The notes below the pieces were generated by a model that saw only the letters and a program-made list of their open reading frames with translations, did no database searches and was not told the DNA's origin. From positions 2,914,001 through 2,978,000 of the forward strand of contig NZ_CP130720.1 in NCBI RefSeq assembly GCF_035984415.1: DNA of 64,000 nt. The letters are read 5' to 3'. The first letter of the stretch is position 1. Each line of letters begins with the position of its first letter. Below, piece by piece: positions 19,236-29,169 of the stretch. This DNA is from Streptomyces sp. NBC_01296. Its GTDB lineage: Bacteria > Actinomycetota > Actinomycetes > Streptomycetales > Streptomycetaceae. The translations under genes were made by a program, and so were the position numbers.

Positions 19236-19269
19236 CGAAGGGCCCGGGGAGAACTCCCCGGGCCCTTCG
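19236..19269. terminator. Bidirectional hairpin between MFS exporter and serA
   Basis: CGAAGGGCCCGGGGA, loop GAAC, TCCCCGGGCCCTTCG form a perfect 15-base-pair stem in the gap between convergent genes. There is no T run, as is common for actinomycete terminators. Confidence 0.8.
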
Positions 19270-19313
19270 TCCGTTGCTGCGCGGCGGGCGGCGACTGCCG
19301 CCCGCTACGGGGT

Positions 19314-20903
19314 TCAGCCGAGGCTGACCGTACGCGCCGAGACGGCGCCGATCTCCTCGGCGATCTCCGCGAGGACGTTCACCGGGACCTCGGCGTCGAC
19401 CGTGAGGACGCCGAGCGCCTCGCCGCCCTCCTCGGCGCGGGCGACCTGCATGCCCGCGATGTTCAGGCCGGCCTCGCCGAGGATGCGGCCGACGGTGCCG
19501 ACCACGCCCGGTCGGTCGGTGTAGCGCAGCACGAGCATCTGCTCGGCCAGCGCCAGGTCCACGTCGTACTCGCCGATGCCGACGATCTTCTGCAGGTGCT
19601 TCGGGCCGGCGAGGGTGCCGGAGACCGAGACCTCCTGACCGTCCGACAGGGTGCCGCGCACGGTCACCACGTTGCGGTGGTCCGGGGACTCCGAGCTGGT
19701 GGTCAGGCGCACCTCGACGCCGCGCTCCTGCGCGAACAGCGGGGCGTTGACGTAGGAGACCGTCTCGTCGACGACGTCCTCGAAGACACCCTTGAGGGCG
19801 GAGAGTTCCAGCACCTTGACGTCGTGCTGGGTGATCTCGCCGCAGACCTCGACGTCGAGGCGGACCGCGACCTCGCCTGCGAGGGCGGTGAAGATGCGGC
19901 CGAGCTTCTCGGCGAGCGGCAGGCCCGGACGTACGTCCTCGGCGATGACGCCGCCCTGGACGTTGACCGCGTCCGGTACGAGCTCGCCGGCGAGCGCGAG
20001 GCGCACCGACTTGGCGACCGAGATGCCGGCCTTCTCCTGGGCCTCGTCCGTGGACGCGCCGAGGTGCGGGGTGCAGACGACCTGGTCGAGCTCGAACAGC
20101 GGGGAGTCCGTGCAGGGCTCCTTCGCGTACACGTCGAGGCCGGCGCCGGCGACGCGGCCCTCCTTGATGGCCGAGTACAGGGCGGCCTCGTCCACGATCC
20201 CGCCGCGCGCGGCGTTGACGATGCGGACGGAGGGCTTGACCTTGTGCAGGGCCTCGTCCCCGATGAGACCGAGGGTCTCGGGGGTCTTGGGCAGGTGCAC
20301 GGTGATGAAGTCGGCGACCTCGAGGAGCTCGTCCAGCGTCAGCATCTTGACGCCCATCTGGGCGGCGCGCGCGGGCTGTACGTAGGGGTCGTACGCGACG
20401 ATCTTCATGCCGAAGGCCGACATGCGCTGGGCGACCAGGACGCCGATGCGGCCGAGGCCGACGACACCGAGGGTCTTCTCGCTGAGTTCGACGCCCGTGT
20501 ACTTGTTCCGCTTCCACTCGCCGTTCTTCAGGGCGGTGTTGGCCTGCGGGATGTTGCGGGCCGAGGCGACGAGCAGGCCGCAGGCGAGCTCGGCGGCGGT
20601 CACGATGTTGGAGGTCGGGGCGTTCACGACCATCACGCCGGCCTTGGTGGCCGAGGAGACGTCGACGTTGTCGAGGCCGACACCGGCGCGGGCGACGACC
20701 TTCAGCTTCTTGGCGGCGGCGATGGCCTCCGCGTCGACCTTGGTCGCGGAGCGCACGAGGATGGCGTCGACGTCCACGATCGCGGGGAGCAGCTCCGCGC
20801 GGTCGGCTCCGTTGACGTGCCGGATCTCGAAGTCCGGGCCGAGCGCGTCCACCGTGGCGGGCGACAGCTCTTCGGCGATGAGTACGACAGGTTTCGAGCT
20901 CAC
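19314..20903 (-). CDS. serA: D-3-phosphoglycerate dehydrogenase
   Basis: The 529-residue enzyme oxidises 3-phosphoglycerate to phosphohydroxypyruvate with NAD+, the first step of serine synthesis. The nucleotide fold motif VGLGRIGVLVAQRM, the catalytic Arg in VNAARGGIVDE and the His in CTPHLGAST are present. The long form is seen: after the catalytic core comes the intervening ASB domain and a C-terminal ACT domain (about 455-529, starting LRYTDRPGVVGTVGRILGE), which in actinobacteria senses serine. The GTG start at 20903 has GAGGA 7 bases upstream. It lies 277 bases downstream of ilvC on the same strand; that gap holds a TACACT -10-like element (21015-21020, minus strand) but no gene. Confidence 0.97.
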   Translation of the reverse strand: MSSKPVVLIAEELSPATVDALGPDFEIRHVNGADRAELLPAIVDVDAILVRSATKVDAEAIAAAKKLKVVARAGVGLDNVDVSSATKAGVMVVNAPTSNIVTAAELACGLLVASARNIPQANTALKNGEWKRNKYTGVELSEKTLGVVGLGRIGVLVAQRMSAFGMKIVAYDPYVQPARAAQMGVKMLTLDELLEVADFITVHLPKTPETLGLIGDEALHKVKPSVRIVNAARGGIVDEAALYSAIKEGRVAGAGLDVYAKEPCTDSPLFELDQVVCTPHLGASTDEAQEKAGISVAKSVRLALAGELVPDAVNVQGGVIAEDVRPGLPLAEKLGRIFTALAGEVAVRLDVEVCGEITQHDVKVLELSALKGVFEDVVDETVSYVNAPLFAQERGVEVRLTTSSESPDHRNVVTVRGTLSDGQEVSVSGTLAGPKHLQKIVGIGEYDVDLALAEQMLVLRYTDRPGVVGTVGRILGEAGLNIAGMQVARAEEGGEALGVLTVDAEVPVNVLAEIAEEIGAVSARTVSLG

Positions 20904-21180
20904 GTGGGTCCTCACAAGTCCAGTGCGGACGGCCGTCCCGACGGCCGCAGGCGGTGGAGGGGGTAGCCGCGTGGAAGACGCACGACACTGTGGGCCTGAC
21001 GCGTTGTGTTGAGCAGTGTAGTGGCGGATCCCGGCTGGAATTCCGCCTGTCCGGAAGGATCACCCGTCCGGGGTTGGCCGGGGTGGACAAGCCGCGCCGG
21101 AGCGGGCCTGCATTCCGCCGAACCGGTGGTGCACCGCGGGGCCGGGACGGTGCGCCGCCCCGGCCCCCACGGCTGCGAGA

Positions 21181-22278
<1,098 letters not shown>

Positions 22279-22290
22279 TCAGGGTGTTGC

Positions 22291-22815
22291 TCAGGCGCTG
22301 CGGTCGAGCGCGCGCAGGCTGCGGTCCGTGATGGACCGGCCGCCGCGCCCTATGGCGATCGTGCCGGACTGCACGAGCTCCTTGATGCCGAACGGCTCCA
22401 GCATCTTGAGCATCGCGCCGAGCTTGTCGGCGCCGCCGGTGGCCTCGATGGTGACGGCCTCGGGGGAGACGTCGACCGTCTTGGCGCGGAACAGCTGGAC
22501 GATCTCGATGATCTGGGACCGGGTCTCGTTGTCGGCCCGGACCTTCACCAGAACGAGTTCGCGCTCGATGGCGTTGTGCGGCTCCAGCTCGACGATCTTG
22601 AGCACGTTGACCAGCTTGTTCAGCTGCTTGGTCACCTGCTCCAGCGGGAGGTCCTCGACGTTCACGACGATGGTGATGCGCGAGATGTCGGGGTGCTCGG
22701 TGACGCCGACCGCGAGGGAGTCGATGTTGAACCCGCGGCGGGAGAACAGCGCGGCGATCCGGGCGAGGATGCCGGGCGTGTTCTCGACCAGGACGGAGAG
22801 CGTGTGCTTGGACAT
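22291..22815 (-). CDS. ilvN: Acetolactate synthase small (regulatory) subunit
   Basis: The 174-residue protein starts with the ACT domain SVLVENTPGILARIAALFSR, whose Gly/Asn residues form the valine-binding site, and ends with the C-terminal ALS_ss domain. It binds IlvB, raises its activity and gives feedback inhibition by valine. It follows ilvB by 32 bases in the same direction. Length is typical of actinobacterial IlvN. Confidence 0.96.
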   Translation of the reverse strand: MSKHTLSVLVENTPGILARIAALFSRRGFNIDSLAVGVTEHPDISRITIVVNVEDLPLEQVTKQLNKLVNVLKIVELEPHNAIERELVLVKVRADNETRSQIIEIVQLFRAKTVDVSPEAVTIEATGGADKLGAMLKMLEPFGIKELVQSGTIAIGRGGRSITDRSLRALDRSA

Positions 22816-22847
22816 GTGAGTCGTTCTCTCTCTCAGGCTCTCTCGGC

Positions 22848-24734
22848 TCAGTCGTCTTCGTTGTCGCCGAAGTCGGGACGGACGCCCCGGGCTGCCATGA
22901 CCTCGTCGTTGGAGGTGCCGGCGGCGACCATCGGCCACACCATGGCGTCCTCGTGGACGATGAAGTCGATCACGACCGTACGGTCGTTGATCGCGTTGGC
23001 CTCGGCGATGACCTTGTCCAGGTCGGCCGGGTCCTCGCAGCGCAGCGCCACGCAGCCCATGGCCTCGGACAGCTTGACGAAGTCCGGGACGCGGGTGCCC
23101 TTGCGGGGGGCGGTGGACTCGCCGAGCTGGGAGCCGACGGTGTCGTGGCCCGTCTCGTCCGCGTGCAGGACGGTGTTGGAGTACCGCTGGTTGTAGAACA
23201 GGGTCTGCCACTGGCGGACCATGCCCAGCGCACCGTTGTTGATGATCGCGACCTTGATCGGGATGTTGTTCAGCGCGCAGGTGACCAGTTCCTGATTGGT
23301 CATCTGGAAGCAGCCGTCACCGTCGATCGCCCAGACCGTGCGGTCCGGCATGCCGACCTTGGCGCCCATCGCGGCCGGGACCGCGTAGCCCATGGTTCCG
23401 GCGCCGCCGGAGTTCAGCCAGGTGCGGGGCTCCTCGTAGTTGACGAAGTGCGAGGCCCACATCTGGTGCTGGCCGACGCCGGCCGCGTAGATGGTGTGCT
23501 CGGGCGCGAGTTCGCCGATGCGCTGGATGACCTGCTGCGGGGAGAGCATGCCGTCCGCGGGGGTCTCGTAGCCCAGCGGGTAGGTCTCGCGCCAGCGGCT
23601 GAGGTCCTTCCACCAGGCGGAGTAGTCCCCGGCGTTGCCCTCGGTGTGCTCGGCCTGGACCGCCTGGATCAGGTCGGCGATGACCTCGCGGGCGTCACCG
23701 ACGATCGGGACGTCGACCTCGCGGTTCTTGCCGATCTCGGCCGGGTCGATGTCCGCGTGGATGACCTTGGCGAACGGGGCGAAGCTGTCCAGCTTGCCGG
23801 TGACGCGGTCGTCGAAGCGGGTGCCGAGCGCGATCAGCAGGTCCGACTTCTGCAGGGCGGTGACGGCGGTGACCGCGCCGTGCATGCCCGGCATGCCCAC
23901 GTGCAGCGGGTGGCTGTCGGGGAAGGAGCCCAGCGCCATCAGCGTGGTGGTGACCGGGACGCCGGTCAGCTCGGCCAGGACCTTCAGTTCGGCGGTCGCG
24001 CCGGACTTCATGATGCCGCCGCCGACGTACAGGACCGGGCGCTTGGCCTGGCAGATGAGCTTGGCGGCCTCGCGGATCTGCTTGGCGTGCGGCTTGGTGA
24101 CCGGTCGGTAGCCCGGGAGGTCCTGCGTGGGCGGCCACGTGAAGGTGGTCTTCGCCTGCAGGGCGTCCTTGGCGATGTCGACCAGGACCGGGCCGGGACG
24201 GCCGGTGGAGGCGATGTGGAAGGCCTCGGCGATCGTCCTCGGGATGTCCGCGGCCTTGGTGACCAGGAAGTTGTGCTTGGTGATCGGCATCGTGATGCCG
24301 ACGATGTCCGCCTCCTGGAAGGCGTCGGTGCCGATCGCCTTGGAGGAGACCTGGCCGGTGATCGCGACGAGCGGCACGGAGTCCATGTGCGCGTCGGCGA
24401 TCGGGGTGACCAGGTTGGTGGCGCCCGGGCCGGAGGTGGCCATGCAGACACCCACCTTGCCGGTGGCCTGCGCATAGCCGGTCGCAGCGTGGCCGGCGCC
24501 CTGCTCGTGGCGGACCAGGATGTGGCGCACCTTGGTGCTGTCCATCATCGGGTCGTAGGCCGGGAGGATGGCCCCGCCCGGGATTCCGAAGACGGTGTCG
24601 CACCCCACCTCTTCGAGAGAGCGGATGAGGGACTGCGCACCCGTGACGTGCTCAACTGCGGCGGGCTGGTGTCCGCCGGAACGGGGCCGCGGCTGCGGAT
24701 GGTGGGCCCCGGTGGCCTGCTCGGTCATCGGCAT
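22848..24734 (-). CDS. ilvB: Acetolactate synthase large (catalytic) subunit
   Basis: The 628-residue thiamine-diphosphate enzyme condenses two pyruvates, or pyruvate with 2-oxobutyrate, at the head of branched-chain amino acid synthesis. The catalytic Glu lies in [15 protein letters not shown] and the ThDP/Mg site is [15 protein letters not shown] with a downstream IINN. The first 28 residues are a Pro/His/Gln-rich tail typical of streptomycete IlvB. The start may be the ATG at 24734 or the one two codons later; neither has a strong SD. Expression is probably controlled by the attenuator and leader peptide upstream. Confidence 0.96.
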   Translation of the reverse strand: MPMTEQATGAHHPQPRPRSGGHQPAAVEHVTGAQSLIRSLEEVGCDTVFGIPGGAILPAYDPMMDSTKVRHILVRHEQGAGHAATGYAQATGKVGVCMATSGPGATNLVTPIADAHMDSVPLVAITGQVSSKAIGTDAFQEADIVGITMPITKHNFLVTKAADIPRTIAEAFHIASTGRPGPVLVDIAKDALQAKTTFTWPPTQDLPGYRPVTKPHAKQIREAAKLICQAKRPVLYVGGGIMKSGATAELKVLAELTGVPVTTTLMALGSFPDSHPLHVGMPGMHGAVTAVTALQKSDLLIALGTRFDDRVTGKLDSFAPFAKVIHADIDPAEIGKNREVDVPIVGDAREVIADLIQAVQAEHTEGNAGDYSAWWKDLSRWRETYPLGYETPADGMLSPQQVIQRIGELAPEHTIYAAGVGQHQMWASHFVNYEEPRTWLNSGGAGTMGYAVPAAMGAKVGMPDRTVWAIDGDGCFQMTNQELVTCALNNIPIKVAIINNGALGMVRQWQTLFYNQRYSNTVLHADETGHDTVGSQLGESTAPRKGTRVPDFVKLSEAMGCVALRCEDPADLDKVIAEANAINDRTVVIDFIVHEDAMVWPMVAAGTSNDEVMAARGVRPDFGDNEDD

Positions 24735-24787
24735 TCTCTTCTCGAGGCTGAGGGTTTTACGAGGATTCGAAGGTGTGCCAGTGCAAC

Positions 24788-24821
24788 AAAAAACCCCTCG
24801 TGCCAGGAGGCAAGCGAGGGG
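24788..24821 (-). terminator. Attenuator terminator of the ilvB leader
   Basis: Read on the minus strand: CCCCTCG, CT, TGCC-TCCT-GGCA, CGAGGGG, then six T. This is a classic intrinsic terminator, rare in such GC-rich DNA, placed between a leader peptide and ilvB. A 10-base complementarity links the end of the leader coding region (24868-24877) with the bases just before the terminator (24822-24831), a candidate for the alternative structure. A small GGGAC/GTCCC hairpin (24844-24859) lies between. Confidence 0.85.
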
Positions 24822-24863
24822 AGCGCGTCGGGTGTGCGGAGCGGGGACATGTGGGTCCCAGCT

Positions 24864-24905
24864 TCAGCCGACGCGCTTTCCAAGTACGAGAATTCGGGTG
24901 CGCAT
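24864..24905 (-). CDS. ilvB leader peptide (13 residues)
   Basis: ATG-initiated frame encoding MRTRILVLGKRVG. Five of thirteen residues are Ile, Leu or Val, with Ile-Leu-Val-Leu in a row, which is the expected stalling sequence for branched-chain amino acid attenuation. GGAGGGAGGG lies upstream of the ATG. The stop is 43 bases before the attenuator hairpin. Ribosome-mediated attenuation of ilvB is known in actinobacteria. Confidence 0.85.
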   Translation of the reverse strand: MRTRILVLGKRVG

Positions 24906-24938
24906 GGCACTGACCCTCCCTCCGGCGGGAGGGGGATG

Positions 24939-27860
24939 TCAAGCGGGTGGGACGGGCGTCTCATTATGTGAGCCTCTATGGATGGCCATCGAGCCCCCGG
25001 ACGAACCACCGGCCAAGGCGGGCTGGGCCGCTCCGCCCGGTACTGGGAACGTACCGCGCACGAGCGCGCGGCGCAGCCTGTACTCGTCGAGCGGGCCGGA
25101 AAAGGCCGCTCCCTGGCCGTGCGTGCAGCCCATGGCGCGCAGCGCCATGACCTGCTCGGGGAGGTCCACCCCGTCGGCCACCGACTGCATGCCCAAATCA
25201 TTTGCAATACGCAACAAACCTGCGGTGATCTTGTGGAGCCGGGCGGATTCGACCACTCCCTCGACCAGGCCTCTGTCCAGCTTCAGGATGTCCACGGGGA
25301 GCCGGCGCAGGGCGCTGATGGCCGCGTAGCCGCTGCCGAAGCCGTCCAGGGCGATCAGGACCCCGAGCCCGCGCAGGGCCGCCAGGCGCCGCTCCAGCTC
25401 GTCGAAGGGGACTCGGGGGTCGCTGTCGGCCAGTTCGACCACCAGGGCCCCGGAGGGCAGCCCGTGGCGGTTCAGCAGGGCCTCCACGGAGCCGAGCGGC
25501 ACGGCTCCCCCGGCTGCCGGCCCCAGGTCCAGCAGCCGCTGCGCGCTCATCCGGACGGCCACCGGTACGTCGTGCCCGATCCGGTGCCGCTCGGCGGCCT
25601 GCCCCACGGCCTCCTCCAGCAGCCAGCGCCCCAGCTCGGCGGCCCGGGTGGGCGCGCCCCCGGGGGGCCCGCCGCGGCCGTCCGGCCCGACCGCCGCGCC
25701 CTCGCTGTACTCGGCCACCCGGAGGAATTCCGCCGGGGTGAACAGGATCCCCTGGGCCGAGCGCCAGCGGGCCTGCGCCGCCACGGCCGTGACCTCGCCG
25801 CTGGCCAGCGAGACCACGGGCTGGTGCAGCAGGGCGAACTCCCCGTCGTGCAGCGCGGTGCGCAGCCGCCCGGCGAGCTCCGCCTTCCGTACGACCTCGG
25901 CCTGCATCTGGGGCGCGTACAGCTCGACCCGGTCCTTGCCGCCCGCCTTGGCGCGGTACATCGCGAGATCCGCGTTGCGCATCAGGTCCGAAGGGGTGAT
26001 GCCGGGGTCGGCGAAGGCCACGCCGATGCTCGCGGCGACCCGGACCTCGCTGCCGGAGATCCGGTACGGCTGGGACAGGGTGGTGCGCAGCCGGTCCGCG
26101 ATCTCTTGCACCTGGTACTCGCGGGCGCTGCGGTCGCGGCTTCCGTCGCCCTGGATCAGCGCCGCGAACTCGTCGCCGCCGAGGCGGGCCGCGGTGTCCC
26201 CGGCGCGCACCGAGTCCTGGAGCCGGTGCGCGGCCTCGATGAGCAGCTCGTCGCCGGCCTGGTGGCCGATGGTGTCGTTGACCGCCTTGAAGCCGTCGAG
26301 GTCGATGAAGAGCACGGCGGTGCTGTGGTCCCCCGCGCGCCGGCCGGTCAGGGCCTGGCGGACCCGGCGGGTGAACAGGGCCCGGTTGGGCAGGTCGGTC
26401 AGCGGATCGTGCTCGGCGCTGTGCTGGAGCTGCGCCTGGAGGCGGACCCGCTCGGTGACGTCCCGGCTGTTGAGGATGAGGCCGCCCTGGTGGCGGTTGA
26501 CGGTGGACTCCACGTTGAGCCATTCGCCGCTGCCCGATTCGAAGCGGCATTCGATGCGGGTGGTCGGCTCCTCGGCGGGCGGTGCGGCGAGGAAGCGGCG
26601 CACCTCGTGGACCACCCGGCCCAGGTCGTGCGGGTGGATCAGGGTGGCGAGCTCGGCGCCGACGAGCTCCTCGGCCTCGCGCCCGTAGACCCCGGCCGCC
26701 GCGGGGCTGACGTACCGCAGGGTCCCGGTGGGGGCGGCGATCATGATGACGTCACTGGAGCCCTGGACCAGGGAGCGGAAGTGGTTCTCCTTCTGGGCCA
26801 GTTCCTGCGTCAGCGCGATGTTGTCGATGAGCATGATGCCCTGCCGGATGACGAGGGCGAGCACGACCGTGCAGCCGGTGAAGACGACCACCCGGTCGAC
26901 CTTCCGGCCGTCGACGACGTTGTACAGGATGCCCAGGGTGCAGACGGCCGCCGCGAGGTACGGCGTGAGGGCGGGCAGCGAGCCGGTGATGGGGCGGCCG
27001 ACGGGGCGGCCGGCGCGCGGAAGCCCCGGCGCCCCCGGGTTCGGATGGATGCGCCGGGCGCCCCAGGGTGCGTACGCGAGCAGCAGCGAGCCGGCGAACC
27101 AGCCGGCGTCGAGCAGCTGCCCGGACTGGTATTCGGCGCTCAGCAGCGGCGAGGTGAACAGGGCGTCGCTGAGCACGGTCAGGGCGAGGGCCGCGATGGC
27201 GGTGTTGACGGCCGAGCGGTTCGCCTCGGAGCGCCGGAAGTGCAGGACCAGCACCATGGAGACGAGCGCGATGTCCAGCAGCGGGTAGGCGAGGGAGAGC
27301 GCGGCGCGCGGGACGCTGCCGGGGGCCCCGGACTGGGCGGTGCGCGCCGCGTGCGCGAGGGCCAGGCTCCAGGACAGGGTGAGCAGGGATCCGCCGATGA
27401 GCCAGGAGTCGAGCCCGAGGCAGACCCAGCCGGCGCGGGTGACCGGGCGTTTGGCGAGGACGAGCAGGCCCACGATGGCGGGCGGCGCGAAGCACAGGAA
27501 CGCGAAGTCGGCGACCGAGGGCTTCGGGACGGCCTCGCCGAGGATCACCTCGTACCAGCCCCAGACGGCGTTGCCGCAGGCTCCCATGAGGGAGGAGAAC
27601 GCGAAGAGCAGCCAGGCCGGGCGCTCTCGGCTGTCGATGGCCCGTGCGTAGGTGTAGCAGGAGACGGCGGCGAGCAGGGCGGCGGCGCTGAGCCCGAAGT
27701 CGCCCATGATCTCGGCGAGTTCCTCGGTGCCCCAGCCGAGGGCGGCGCCGACGGCGTACCCGCCGCTGATCACGGCGAGCAGCAACTGCATCGCCAGGCT
27801 CCTGCCACCGCTTCCCGGGACGGGCTGCCGCGTCAGCAGCGCCGCCCCCGGGGCACTCAC
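24939..27860 (-). CDS. Membrane diguanylate cyclase with PAS, GGDEF and degenerate EAL domains
   Basis: The 973-residue protein has a membrane N-terminus (about eight to ten hydrophobic segments, to about residue 330), a PAS sensor (about 365-480), a GGDEF domain with intact GGDEF at 561-565 and an RxxD inhibitory site (RAGD) five residues before it, and a C-terminal EAL-type domain. In the last domain the EAL motif reads AAQ (694-696), the Asn of the metal site is Arg (AVRMSAQRL) and the DD motif is DG (LDGFGSGY). It should therefore make c-di-GMP but not degrade it. The GTG at 27860 is preferred because GAGGGGGA lies just upstream; an ATG at 27947 would add 29 residues. It is syntenic with the GGDEF gene beside ilvB in S. 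coelicolor (SCO5511, from memory). Confidence 0.88.
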   Translation of the reverse strand: MSAPGAALLTRQPVPGSGGRSLAMQLLLAVISGGYAVGAALGWGTEELAEIMGDFGLSAAALLAAVSCYTYARAIDSRERPAWLLFAFSSLMGACGNAVWGWYEVILGEAVPKPSVADFAFLCFAPPAIVGLLVLAKRPVTRAGWVCLGLDSWLIGGSLLTLSWSLALAHAARTAQSGAPGSVPRAALSLAYPLLDIALVSMVLVLHFRRSEANRSAVNTAIAALALTVLSDALFTSPLLSAEYQSGQLLDAGWFAGSLLLAYAPWGARRIHPNPGAPGLPRAGRPVGRPITGSLPALTPYLAAAVCTLGILYNVVDGRKVDRVVVFTGCTVVLALVIRQGIMLIDNIALTQELAQKENHFRSLVQGSSDVIMIAAPTGTLRYVSPAAAGVYGREAEELVGAELATLIHPHDLGRVVHEVRRFLAAPPAEEPTTRIECRFESGSGEWLNVESTVNRHQGGLILNSRDVTERVRLQAQLQHSAEHDPLTDLPNRALFTRRVRQALTGRRAGDHSTAVLFIDLDGFKAVNDTIGHQAGDELLIEAAHRLQDSVRAGDTAARLGGDEFAALIQGDGSRDRSAREYQVQEIADRLRTTLSQPYRISGSEVRVAASIGVAFADPGITPSDLMRNADLAMYRAKAGGKDRVELYAPQMQAEVVRKAELAGRLRTALHDGEFALLHQPVVSLASGEVTAVAAQARWRSAQGILFTPAEFLRVAEYSEGAAVGPDGRGGPPGGAPTRAAELGRWLLEEAVGQAAERHRIGHDVPVAVRMSAQRLLDLGPAAGGAVPLGSVEALLNRHGLPSGALVVELADSDPRVPFDELERRLAALRGLGVLIALDGFGSGYAAISALRRLPVDILKLDRGLVEGVVESARLHKITAGLLRIANDLGMQSVADGVDLPEQVMALRAMGCTHGQGAAFSGPLDEYRLRRALVRGTFPVPGGAAQPALAGGSSGGSMAIHRGSHNETPVPPA
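24963..24968 (-). promoter_or_regulatory. Possible -10 element of the ilv operon
   Basis: On the minus strand this is CATAAT, close to the TATAAT consensus and about 60 bases before the leader peptide ATG. It lies inside the last codons of the upstream diguanylate cyclase gene. No good -35 is visible 16-18 bases before it. Confidence 0.3.
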
Positions 27861-28142
27861 CGGTCCCCCTCGCCGGCTGGTTCCGGCGCGGCCCAGTCCC
27901 TGCAGCGTCGCTTCCGGCGGCTGTGCCGCATCGGATCCTTCGTCCATTGGCCGTGCATCGCCCGTCGCCCCCCAAAGTGTCCGATCACTCCCCAGCGCCC
28001 GACGAACGCGCTGCAGCCCCTTGGTCCGGACGATACACCACTTTCGTCACTCAGGGACATAGATGGTCTACTCTCCGTTACCACGCGGGGAGTTGTGACC
28101 ACTGTGCGCGTCCGGACGGATGCGGAGCGTGCGCACAGCGCG

Positions 28143-29090
28143 TCACCCGGTGATCAGGACCGTGTTCTCGACGGGCTCCCCGGCGGCGAACCGGTGCAGC
28201 TGGCGGGCCACCAGCCGCTTGGCCCGCGGAGCGAACGCCGTGCTGCTGCCGCCGACATGAGGCGTGATCAGGACGTTCGGAGCATGCCAGAGCGGATGGC
28301 CCGCGGGCAGCGGTTCGGGGTCGGTGACGTCGAGTGCCGCGCGCAGCCGGCCCGACTCCAGTTCCGCCAGCAGCGCGGCGGTGTCGGCGACGGGGCCGCG
28401 CGCCACGTTCACCAGCAGGGCGCCGTCCTTCATGCGGGCGAGGAAGGCGGCGTCGGCCAGGCCCCGCGTCGCGTCGGTCAGCGGCGTGGAGAGGATCACC
28501 ACGTCGGCCTGCGGGAGGAGCCGGGGCAGTTCGGCGTGCGCGTGCACCGGCCCGCGCGTGGTGGTGCGCGCCGAGCGTGCGACCCGTGTGACCCGCGCGC
28601 ACTCGAAGGGCGCGAGCCGGTCCTCGATGGCCGCGCCGATCGATCCGTACCCGACGATCAGTGCGGACTTGTCGGCGAGGGCGTCGTAGAAGCCGCCGTG
28701 CCACTCCTCGCGGTCCTGGCCGCGCACCATGCCGGGGATGCCGCGCAGCGAGGCGAGGGTGAGGGTGAGCGCCAGCTCGGCGGTGCTCGCCTCGTGGACG
28801 CCGCGCGCGTTGCACAGCCGTACGCCGGGGTGCAGGAGGCCGAGGCCGCCCAGGACGTGGTCGATGCCCGCGGTCAGCGTCTGCACGACCTCGAGGTCCG
28901 GCATGCCGGCCAGCGGGCGCAGGGTGACCTCGGCGGGCTTCATGTACGGGGTGACGTAGAAGACGCAGGCGGCCGGATCGGCCGGGAAGGTGTCCTCACC
29001 GTCCCAGTGGCGGTAGCGGAAGGTGTCGGGGAGGCCCTCGATCTCCTCGGCGGGGAACGGGAGCCAGACGTCCGCTGTCTTTGCAGTCAT
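28143..29090 (-). CDS. D-2-hydroxyacid dehydrogenase (NAD(P)-dependent)
   Basis: The 315-residue protein has the nucleotide motif IVGYGSIGAAIEDRL and the catalytic triad of the family: Arg in VNVARGPVAD, Glu in DVTDPEPLP and His in ITPHVGGSS. It reduces a 2-oxoacid to a D-2-hydroxyacid or the reverse; hydroxypyruvate or glyoxylate are possible substrates, but this cannot be told from sequence. The ATG at 29090 is used; another lies two codons upstream. Neither has a clear SD. It is divergent from an aldo/keto reductase gene. Confidence 0.88.
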   Translation of the reverse strand: MTAKTADVWLPFPAEEIEGLPDTFRYRHWDGEDTFPADPAACVFYVTPYMKPAEVTLRPLAGMPDLEVVQTLTAGIDHVLGGLGLLHPGVRLCNARGVHEASTAELALTLTLASLRGIPGMVRGQDREEWHGGFYDALADKSALIVGYGSIGAAIEDRLAPFECARVTRVARSARTTTRGPVHAHAELPRLLPQADVVILSTPLTDATRGLADAAFLARMKDGALLVNVARGPVADTAALLAELESGRLRAALDVTDPEPLPAGHPLWHAPNVLITPHVGGSSTAFAPRAKRLVARQLHRFAAGEPVENTVLITG

Positions 29091-29169
29091 GATCATGAGG
29101 CTATGCCAAGGCCAAAGGATCCTGATCAAACCGTTAGTTTGTTTGCCGGACCGGGAGGGGGACGCACGG

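Noticed and set aside
18922..21090. 722-residue minus-strand frame overlapping serA
   Set aside because: Out of frame with serA, which is complete and well supported; the frame is low complexity.
28103..28137. TGTGCGC ... GCGCACA inverted repeat downstream of the hydroxyacid dehydrogenase
   Set aside because: The loop is 21 bases and the stem only 7; too weak to call a terminator with confidence.
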